Assembly (NCBI GenBank): GCA_025558095.1
Contig: JAIVFI010000019.1
Location: 124,001-188,000, forward strand
Direction: 5' to 3'
DNA from: Hyaloraphidium curvatum
Lineage: Eukaryota > Monoblepharomycota > Hyaloraphidiomycetes > Hyaloraphidiales > Hyaloraphidiaceae
Length of the DNA stretch: 64,000 bases
Of this stretch, positions 55,935 to 64,000 are shown one piece after another; position 1 is the first letter of the stretch, and the number at the start of each line of letters is the position of its first letter. Below the pieces are notes generated by a model. It ran no database searches, was not told the origin of the DNA, and saw nothing but the letters and a program-made list of their open reading frames with translations. Position numbers and translations under genes: made by a program.

Positions 55935-56334
55935 GGTCGTGAGAGACTGACGCTACCGGACTTGTCGACCGCGCCCAAACAAGTTTGAGTGGAACCAGGA
56001 AACTCTTCGCTCCTTGGCGGGACTAGCTTGCAAGATCAATCTGTGGCCTTTGCTTTCGCTGATGGAAATGCCAGGTCAGGTTGGGGAAGGCATGGGAGGA
56101 AACTTCAGGTAGTCGAGATGGAACCGAGTGCCGGACGGCGATCGGGTGAATACCATGTGATGCGGCGTAATGCGGAGCAACGCCAAAACAGGCAGGGAGA
56201 TTCTGGCGATTCTCACGAGGGAAGTTCCGCGTGGGGCAGTGCGCTCAGCCACGGCCGGTTCCGCAGCCGCCCGCCCGGCTGCCTACAAAAGTCCGCGGCC
56301 GCCACCGACGCGCATCGCAAACGCGCACCCGAAA

Positions 56335-57973
56335 ATGAGATTCGCGACAGCAGCATTCGCCATCGCGGCCGCCCTCGCGGCGCCCGCTGCCGCCGCACCC
56401 CACCGGCGCCAGCCCCCGCCCGTCCCTCCGTACTGGACATTCGTGAACGGCACGGACCCCGCGACCGGGAATCCCGCGTGTCGCGCCAACTACAACACCG
56501 GCTCGTTCACGGGATCGGGGCAGCCGCCGAAATGGGAGTTCTGTCCCGCGCCCTGCGGTCCCGACATCATCCCGGGGGTGACGCAGGTGAACGGCACCCT
56601 CGAGCCATGCCCGCCGGGCGAGACGAACGGCCTGCAGCCACAGGACTTCCGGTGAGCGCGTCTGGGATTTTGGCGCAAAGACGCGTCTGAACACGCCTCC
56701 TCCCAGCTACTACCTCAACTTTACGATTCGCGCTTCCCCGCCGACCGCGAGCGGCATTTGCAACGTCAACAACATTGACGCCTGCGGCAGCTGCGAGATG
56801 GACCAGGTCTCCTCGCTTTCAGCCGCAGCGCCCATCACGAAGGGCTCCTACACGGACATGAATTGCGGCCTGATCGGCCCCTGCGCTTGGGACGCGCTGC
56901 AGCAGAACTTTGGCGCCGTCGTGCAGCAATCGGGGCAGTACAACTTCACCACCGTGCAGCTCAACGGCACGGCCCCGCTCCCGCAAAATACCTGGTGCGC
57001 GCTCGGCATGGGCTGCCCGCGCCTCGTGATCGACAACACGAGCACCTTCTACGGCTCCACCGTTCCGGACCCCCGAGGCACGCGCTTCCAGTGCCCGCTC
57101 TACGGCACCAACGCCACCACCGACACCCTCATCCGCCTTGATGAGATTGGCAACCCGCTGTGCGCCGTGGCCAAGCAGGGCGACACCGAGTGCCTCGAGA
57201 TGCCCATGGCCTGCTGCTTCAGCGCCTCCAACTCGTACAGCCCGCAGGTGCCGATCCCCACGGCACCCTGCAAGGGCAGCGCCGCCGACCCTGACCGCTG
57301 CACGCGCGCCAAGACGTACTTCTCGGATGGAACCTGGTACAACGGCACCGCCGGGCCCAACGCCGCCGTGCTGGGCTTCAACTGCACCTATCTCGGCCCC
57401 ACCGGCCCTACGACCGGCTCAAGCCCCTGGGTGGTGGCCACCGGCCCCATCCCCGTGGACCCCTTCACCTCGCTGGGCCCCCTGAACAACGGCACGGGCT
57501 ACTTCATCGTGCGACAGGAGCCCGGAGGCGGCCTCTCGTGCCTGGCCGACGGCGGTGCCTGCGTCAACATGACCTCGTCGATCTGCGCCAACAACGCGGC
57601 CGCGACTGCGCCGCTCAACGCTGTCTCAAAAGACGCGTCGGGGCAGGGGATCGTGGTCCCCGACGGGCTGACGACGATCACGGCCGGCACCACCGCGACG
57701 GTTGCTCCGACCTCCTCGGCAGCGACGTCGTTCGTGACCACCTCGGCCTTCGTTACCACCACGAACGTGCCAACCCCTGCAACAACCACCGCACCTTCCC
57801 CCTCGCCGGCTACCTCCTTCTCCGCGGCCTCGACCTCGTCGGCGGCCTCCTCGGCAGCGACGAGCACCGCCACCCCCTCCGCGACCACCTCCAGGCCCAG
57901 CTCCGCGGGGAGGATCTCCGGCCCGGGCGCGGCGGCGGCGCTGGCGGTGATCGCGGCGGTTCTGGCCTTCTGA
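56335..57973 (+). CDS. Secreted GPI-type surface protein (intact copy)
   Basis: Two exons (56335-56651 and 56707-57973) give 527 residues. The N-terminus is a signal peptide (FATAAFAIAAALAAPAAAA). The extracellular part is Cys-rich with many N-glycosylation sites (FVNGTDPATGN, CNYNTGS-type motifs, NNGTGYF) and regular Cys spacing (CALGMGCP, CLADGGACVNM, SSICANN). A Ser/Thr/Pro-rich stalk precedes a C-terminal hydrophobic GPI-attachment signal (AAAALAVIAAVLAF). Fungal cell-wall glycoproteins have this plan. The other copy, about 4.6 kb away, is damaged. Binding partner and function are unknown. Confidence 0.8.
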
Positions 57974-58029
57974 GCACGATGGCTGTTCTGTGACTGGTCA
58001 TTATGCTGATCTCTGTGTTGCGCGTGAGA

Positions 58030-60200
58030 CATTAAGTATCGAATGCCTCAAAAAGTCGTCTCCTCTGTCCGATTGTTGAGCCGGAGGCGTCCCGATCGAT
58101 GCCTCATCGTGGCGTGCTGATTGGTTTCGCTATTCAGGTCGCACTCTGCTCCGTCCTCGCAATAGCAGTTGACAAAAGGGTACGTTGTCGAAGTGGTGGA
58201 GTGCCTGGAGTGATGATTCATGCGGAGTGGGAAACAGGCGCGCAGAACGACGACGCAGCCGTGACATCACTCGGCACCCGACATCGAGACGACCGTCCCC
58301 AAAGGGCTGCGCGACTGGCGCCCGCGGGTGGAGGGCCACCGATTGCCGCCTATGTGGTGGCAATGGGACGGCTCCAGCTTCCCGCGCGCATAGGCGGCGC
58401 CCGGCCCACCGCCAGCTCATCACCCGACCGCCGCCCTGCCGCGGCCGTCTGCGCCTGCCGTCGCCGTCGCATCTGACGGCGACGACGCTTGCTGAACGGG
58501 ACAGGGGCTTCAGATCGGACGGAGCTTGGGCGGACCGTGGAGGGCGCGCAGCGGCGGGCTTCCCTCCGGCACGCCGCCGCGGGCATCGCGGCGGTTTGCT
58601 GCGAAGAACGCCAAGCTGCTGCTTTCCCGCATCTGCATCCCGTGGCCGTTCATTTGCTGCTGTCAGCTTGGTCCCGAGGAACGCAGCCGCGATGATTGCG
58701 GTGCGGCTTCTCGTTGCTCGATTGCTGGGCCGCCGGACCTGTTCCTGCTCGGCGGGCACACTTGCGCCCAGGCTGGACTGAAAATGGCGCGGAAGCAAAC
58801 GGAGGCTGGGGACGCGGGCGCGGATCGGACAGGCGCAGGCAATCGAGCGAGGCGCCAGGAATGCTTTGCCGGCCGGCCCTATCCGGGGCCGGCACGGGAA
58901 GAAGAACACTCGGCGCTGCTACATCGTGGTTGGATATCGCCGTGAACGGGGTCGGGGACGGAAAGCGTGGATCGGACCGCATAGCAGTACACTAGCTGCT
59001 CTGGCCGGCCCGTTCCCGGGCCGGCGAGCTTGTAGTCGAAGCAGCCCGTCGCCGCGCCGCGCGTCACAGTCGGCTTCGGACTAGAAACGACCTTCCCCTG
59101 GCCGGCCCTCTCCGGGGCCGGCACGGTGCTTGAAGATGACGCCCGGACGCCGCCGCATCAAGGCGGGCTCGGACGGGGACCGGGGACGTGCCGGACCGGG
59201 ATGCCACTGGCTGGAGGCGCCGGGCACCTTAATTGCCGACCTCAGCCGGCCCTCGCCGGGGCCGACTTCGCCGACCTAGACGCCCAGCGCCGCTGCCTCG
59301 TCGCAGCCTTCTCGGGATGCGGGGACGGGACCGGCACCGCGCGGATCGGACCTCGCCAGCGCGAGCGCGGCGCCGGGCAACTCGGGATGGCCTCGGTCGG
59401 CCCTCAAGGGGGCCGACGAGATGGTGCGACCTTAGATATCCCGGTGCCGATAGTGCCGCGCTGCAACGAGCTTTGGAGGGTAGCTCGCCGGAAGGACGGA
59501 CGCAAGTCAGGGCGGGCAGGGCGCCGGAGATGGATAGCCCCCGGACCCGGACGATGTTAAGCCCGGGGCCCATCGCATGCCGCCGATCGTTCCATACGAA
59601 TTCCATTCCCCCGCGATCGCCCGTGCCGCTCCTCCCCGCAGCACGCGATCGCGCTGCCGCCTGGAAGCCCCCGCGAAGCCGTGCCGCCCCGCACCCGTTC
59701 CCCGCCCCACAACCCGCCATCGCCCCCGCGGACGGCCCCCTCCACCTCCCTGCAGTTCTTCCCCCGCCTTCGGAGCGGGGTTCGAGGGCAAAAGGCGGGC
59801 TCCGCACGGAGGACCCTGGGCGGGGGGGACCGCGAGTCATCCCCAACCCCCACCCCCTTCCCGCCGCGCGGGGGCGGATCGGAGCCCCGGGACGGCAAGC
59901 CCGCGTTCGCATCGTGCGATCGCAGGGGTTATTTCGGGCATCCGCGGCCTGCAGGGGTGTGTGCGGGCCGTGCACCGCCATCCCCAAATCAGTCAAGGCG
60001 GCTGCGCCCCGCGTCCGACATTCCCGTCGCGCTTCCCTCGCGCACGCCCGGCGATACCCCGCGGCGCGCAGGGCGGCTCGTCGCACGGCCGAGTTCGCGG
60101 AGGAGGACGAGGGACGGAGGTGAGCGGCGCGGTGCGCGGGCCGCGGGAGCGTGCTGAGTCGCGCCGCCGGGTGGCCAGGGTCTAGGATGGCGCGTCGGGC
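58030..60200. other. Long GC-rich intergenic region
   Basis: About 2.2 kb between the GPI-type gene and the mucin-like gene has no ORF with recognisable protein character. Open frames here are long on both strands only because stop codons are rare in this composition. It contains the hairpin array annotated separately. Parts upstream (58270-58780) and downstream (59500-60200) are unique as far as can be seen by eye. Confidence 0.6.
58872..59417. repeat. Array of five hairpins with identical 8-bp stem and 6-nt loop
   Basis: Five inverted repeats of the same geometry occur at 58872-58893, 59004-59025, 59101-59122, 59245-59266 and 59396-59417. Copies 1-3 are GCCGGCCC-6-GGGCCGGC with loops TATCCG, GTTCCC and TCTCCG. 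Copy 4 has one arm changed (GGGCCGAC). Copy 5 has both arms changed (GTCGGCCC and GGGCCGAC), which restores pairing. Spacing is 132, 97, 144 and 151 bp. The flanks share weaker blocks (GGGGAC, then GCGGATCGGAC, then GGCGCCGGGCA before several hairpins), which suggests tandem units that have diverged. It is non-coding, and could be a structured RNA array or a palindromic protein-binding array. Confidence 0.75.
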
Positions 60201-60223
60201 CGGGGCGCTTGCGAGGTGCTGAG

Positions 60224-63200
60224 ATGCGAGGGATCGAGATGACGGGCGGGGGGGGCGGGGAGGGCGCGGGGGGCGCGGGGCGGGGCGGGGCGCGGGGACG
60301 CGGGCGGGCCGAGGCGGGCGGGAGGGACAGGCCCCGGCCGCCCGGCGGAACGGGCTCGGCCCGGGCCCGCACTCGGGCGGACTCACTTGGAGGTGTTGCT
60401 GAGAGGACTGGGAGGGCTCGGGCGGGGAAGGGGGCTCGCCGGGCCGGGGGATGGGCGGGGCGGAGTGCCGCGGTGCTGCTGGCGCTGCTCGCTCTCCTGG
60501 GCGCGATGGCCTCTGGTGGGTCCAGCTGCATCCTGCCGTTTTTGTTTCATTGCCGACACACACCCAGTTGCCGCCCAGCAGGTGACGGACGCCGGCGCCG
60601 TCGGCAGCGTGACCTCGCGGCCGAACCAGGTGGTCACGACAACGAAAACCACCTCGCGGACGACGACGACGACGACCACGACGACCGTGCAGGCTGTCGA
60701 TACCACCGACATCGTCAAGTCGGACCCGACGACCGCGCCGCCGCCCCCGCCGACCACCTCGGGGACCACTTCTCCGCCGCCGCCGCCCCCGCCGCCGACG
60801 ACGACCACCGCGCCGGCCCCCCCGCCGCCGCCTCCGACGACGACCACCACCACGACAACGAAGGCGCCCGCATCGCCCACGGCCCCGCCGACGACCGCCA
60901 CCACCGAGGCCGCGCAGACCACCCCCGCCCCGGGGACGACGGCCGCCCCGACCACCGCAGGCCCGCCGACGACGTCCGATGCGACTACGACGACGACGAC
61001 CACCACTGCGACGCCGTCCGAGCCGCCGCCGACCACCAGGTGCGTTGCTCGTTTTCACGGGTGCACGACCTTCAGCTCATTTCACCGTGCAGCCCCACGA
61101 CAAACGGCATCGTCACCACCCCCGCCCCCGAGACTACCACGGTGACGATCATCACCACCGTGCGTTCCCGTCCCCGCCGCACCTCTCTCCTCGCCCTGAC
61201 CCCGCTTTCCCGCAGACCGTCCCCCCTCCCCCTCCAACCACCGCATCCCCCACCCCCCCATCCCCAACAACCACCACCCGCTTCCCCGCCACAACGGAAC
61301 GCACTACCATGTCCGCCTCCCCCACCCCCCCCGCCCCACCCACTCCGAAAACCACCAGGTGAGCCCTTTTGCCGTCCTGTTTTGCCGTTCCGTTCCGGCC
61401 CCCCGCCCCCCGGGGAGCGGGCGGGGGGCCCAACGCGCGGGGACCGGCGTCCGCCGCTCTTGTTTTTGCTGGGGTTGTTTTTGCTGGGGATCGCCCGCCC
61501 GGTTCGGAGCTGGAACTCCCTCCCTTCTCCCCCACCCCGATGCGGGTCCTGATGCAGCGTTCCTCCCCCTCCGCCTTCCCCCACTCCCGCACCGCCTCCG
61601 GAAACGACTTCTGCCACATCTGCTGCACCTCCTGCGACTGCTCCTCCGCCTGCGCCTTTTGCACCTGCGTCCGAAACTGCGTCCGCCTTTGGATTTCCTA
61701 CCACTTCTGCCGCGATGATACCAACGATACCCAGCACACGGACCGTCCCCGTCGCGACGACCGCCTTCACGTGGGTCGCATGCCTTTCCCCTGGTTGTGC
61801 CCGCGCATGCTGACGGACCGCCCCGGACAGCGTGCAAGCCGAAACGACCCGGACGACGTGAGTCCCTTTTCTTTGCACCGTTTTGCTGGGGCGCGCGCGG
61901 TTCCGGGGTGCCGGGTAGCGGATGGCCCGCGCCGCCTCCGGGGCCGGGGTTTGCTGGGGCGTTGGGGAGCGATTGCTGGGGTTCCCGCCGCGGGGCTCAC
62001 ATTTCGCCGCGCAGCGATGGTCCCCCCGTTCCTGCTGCGACGGGGCTGCCGGCAACGGCGGCCCTGGCGGCGACGGGCGGGGCGGAGACGCCCGGGCCCG
62101 AGAGCGCGCGCGCCCCAGAGGTCGGGGCGACGAGCGCTGCTGATACCCTTCCGCCGATTGCGATACCCAGCACGAGCACTACGAGCACGACCACGAGCAC
62201 GACCACCACGAGCTCGACGACCTCGTCCTCCCCCACGACCACCTCCTCCCCTTCCCCTACCCCGACTCCGGAACCCGAACCCGACCCGGAACCCATCGTC
62301 GTCGTCGTCTCCTCGACGACCTTCACGAGCTACCGCCCCTCGCGCACGCGCATCCCCGGGATCGTGTACACCGATTCGCCCGTTTCCGCGTTCGAAGCCC
62401 AGGGCCGCGCCGCGGGGGGGATTTCCAGCGGCGCGGTGGTGGGCATCGCGCTGGGGGTCACCGCTGCGACGGTGGCGGTGGTGGTAGGGGTTCTGTGGTG
62501 GAGCAAGGGGCGCAAGAGGGCGAGGGACGCGGAGGTGGGCGGCGGATTGGAGCCCGAGGGAGGGGATGCGCCCGAGATGGCGATGGCGCTTGCCCAAGGC
62601 GGAGAACCCAGGGCGCCGTCGTCGGCGGGCACAGCGGCCAGCCCGCCGCCCGGGTTTCCCGAGGATTGGGAGGCCGAGGCGGCAAAGGGGGCCGCGGCGG
62701 CGGTCGGGATCGTGCGGCTTGCGCCTGCGAGCGAAGGCAGCGCCACCGCGGCGTCGCCCGCCGTCGCGCCGCAGGCCGCGCTGCTCGCCGCGCCGGCATC
62801 GCTGCTCGCGGTACCCGACGCGGCCAGCGTGGTCGAGAGCCACGACGCCTTCTCCTTTGTCGAGACGCTGCCCGAGCTCCTCGGCCCCCCCGCGCCCGTG
62901 CACGAGGGCCCGCCCCCGACCAACGTCAAGGAGCGCACGGCGGCCAAGCGGCTCGCCATCGCCGCGGCGCGGGCGCACCTGTACACGTCGCCGCACCAGG
63001 CCGACGCCGCGTCGGTGCTCTCGGCGCCGAGGAGCTACGCGCCCAGCGTGGCCACCTCGGCGGCGCCGGACAGGGCGGCGTCGCCGCTGCCCACCGTCGA
63101 CGGGTACCTCGCCGCGGACAGGAGGCTGGGCGGGCTGACGGCCGACGACGCGTCGAGCATCGCGCCGGGGGCGCCGTTCGTCAACCGCAGGCTGCCGTCG

Positions 63201-63842
63201 ACCCTGTCGGCGAGCACGCTGCAGTCGACCGTGGTCAGGGCCCTCAACTACCCGACCGTGCCCCCCGCCGCCGCGACGCCCGCGCCGCCGGATCCATCGC
63301 CCGTGCCGCCGGCGTCGCCAACCGCCAGCTCCGCCGGGTCGCCGGGGAGCAGGATGAAGGGACCGCGGCCGCTCGAGCCGCCGTCGCCCACCCGCGGTTC
63401 CGATGGGGAGGGCGAAGGGCGGTCGAGGTCGCCGTCGCCCGCGGATTCGGACCGTTCCCAGGACTCGCAAGTGCCCCTGCTCGCCGCATCTGCCGCAGCC
63501 GCCGCCGACCGCGGGTTGGCCGACCACCCCGCGCTCCCCTCCGCTCCGGTGCACCCGCCCAACACCTTCCACGTCGAGGTCGGCCGCCCGTTCAACGTGT
63601 CGCTGTCGCTTCCCCCCGGGGAGCACCGTGCCGCGCTGGCCGACGGCCGCCCGCTCCCGGCATGGCTCTCGCTCGAGGGCGGCATGCTCGGCGGCACGCC
63701 CTACTTCCTCGCGGCGCCGCTGGACGTGGTGGTGCTCGAGGGCAGGGAGAGGATCAGGGAGCTGAGGATCGTGCTGGTCGAGGGGGACGGGGGCGAGTCG
63801 GTGTTCGAGGGGAGGTCGCTGTGGGCCGAGTCGATCCAGTGA
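60224..63842 (+). CDS. Mucin-like single-pass membrane protein with C-terminal cadherin-like (CADG-type) segment
   Basis: ATG 60224 is the best available start; about 75 Gly/Arg-rich residues precede a hydrophobic signal (SAAVLLALLALLGAMAS). Exons are joined at VAAQQVTDAG, at SPTTNG, at TVPPPPP, at SVPPPPP, via a 27-base micro-exon (VQAETTRT), and at DGPPVPAATG. The ectodomain is almost pure Thr, Pro and Ser. A transmembrane helix (GAVVGIALGVTAATVAVVVG) is followed by a basic stop-transfer KGRKRAR and about 430 cytosolic residues. The tail ends with EVGRPFNVSLSLPPGE ... PLPAWLSLEGGMLGGTPY, resembling the cadherin-like repeat of Axl2-type proteins. Wall-stress-sensor-like topology is inferred. 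The N-terminal exon is uncertain. Confidence 0.65.
61463..61981 (+). repeat. Repeated TTTGCTGGGG motif in two introns
   Basis: The decamer TTTGCTGGGG (once ATTGCTGGGG) occurs five times, near 61465, 61479, 61882, 61950 and 61972. All copies fall inside two introns of the mucin-like gene and none in its exons. Confidence 0.6.
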
Positions 63843-64000
63843 TCCGCCGATGACCGTTTGGGACCTTTTGTACGCCGACATCATGTCTTATTGCGCATCA
63901 TGCATAGATCTGCATCGTTTCGTCTGCTGCCTTCTTCGTCGGGCTCGTTTTCCTCGCCGTTCACCGTCGTCAAGCCTCCACCTCCTTCGATTGGGGACGC

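Noticed and set aside
58872-59417. CRISPR-like interpretation of the hairpin array
   Set aside because: The repeats are only 22 bp, spacing varies from 97 to 151 bp, and the host is eukaryotic.
59229-61058. Minus-strand open frame of 609 codons
   Set aside because: It is Arg/Gly/Pro-rich low complexity, opposite the mucin-like gene and the hairpin region; it is open only because GC-rich DNA has few stops.
1-64000. tRNA or rRNA genes
   Set aside because: No cloverleaf with a GGTTCGA-type T-arm in the right context was found by eye; a covariance search would settle this.

Overview
The window is GC-rich eukaryotic DNA, most likely from an early-diverging (chytrid-type) fungus; this placement is an inference. 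Genes lie close together on both strands and are split by short introns, mostly 50-100 bp GT-AG, with two probable GC-AG introns. Gene content is fungal: a CYP505-type P450-reductase fusion, a GPI-anchored secreted family, homogentisate dioxygenase, a Mif2/CENP-C-type cupin, F-box and MYND proteins. No tRNA, rRNA, CRISPR array or bacterial operon signal was found. Exon boundaries were inferred by reading splice signals and protein continuity by eye; there is no transcript support.

Layout. 1-17.9 kb is metabolic: the 3' part of a P450, a membrane-anchored methyltransferase, an F-box protein, a zinc alcohol dehydrogenase, a Baeyer-Villiger-type flavin monooxygenase, an acyl-CoA dehydrogenase fused to cytochrome b5, an unknown protein, homogentisate 1,2-dioxygenase, a PuuE-type allantoinase, a two-domain NTF2-like protein and a bacterial-style glutamate dehydrogenase. 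17.9-26.3 kb holds a very large secreted or membrane-anchored protein built from a duplicated module, a type II membrane protein resembling glycosyltransferases, and a multi-pass membrane protein. 26.8-33.8 kb is an apparently intact non-LTR retrotransposon on the minus strand with three ORFs and a C-terminal restriction-like endonuclease.

33.9-45 kb is mixed: a secreted phospholipase A2-like protein, a small secreted Cys-rich protein, a broken ankyrin gene next to an intact one, a chagasin-like cysteine peptidase inhibitor, a glutathione-peroxidase homologue that appears to lack its catalytic Cys, a wax ester synthase/DGAT-type acyltransferase, an NTF2-like protein, a CENP-C-type cupin, a nuclear coiled-coil protein and a membrane protein. 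45-50 kb carries the CYP505 fusion and a PhyH-type dioxygenase. 50-58 kb has a second member of the small secreted Cys-rich family and two copies of a secreted GPI-type protein, one of which is broken; a MYND protein and an NAD-dependent reductase lie between the copies. 58-60.2 kb has no gene but carries five hairpins of identical geometry (8-bp stem, 6-nt loop), one with a compensatory base-pair change. 60.2-63.8 kb encodes a mucin-like single-pass membrane protein.

Many enzymes act on lipids, aromatics or nitrogen waste (two P450s, BVMO, ADH, acyl-CoA dehydrogenase, WS/DGAT, PhyH, HGD, allantoinase, GDH), but they are not arranged as one obvious cluster. The most unusual items are the hairpin array, the duplicated-module extracellular protein, the non-catalytic GPx homologue, the three-ORF retrotransposon and the decaying secreted duplicate.
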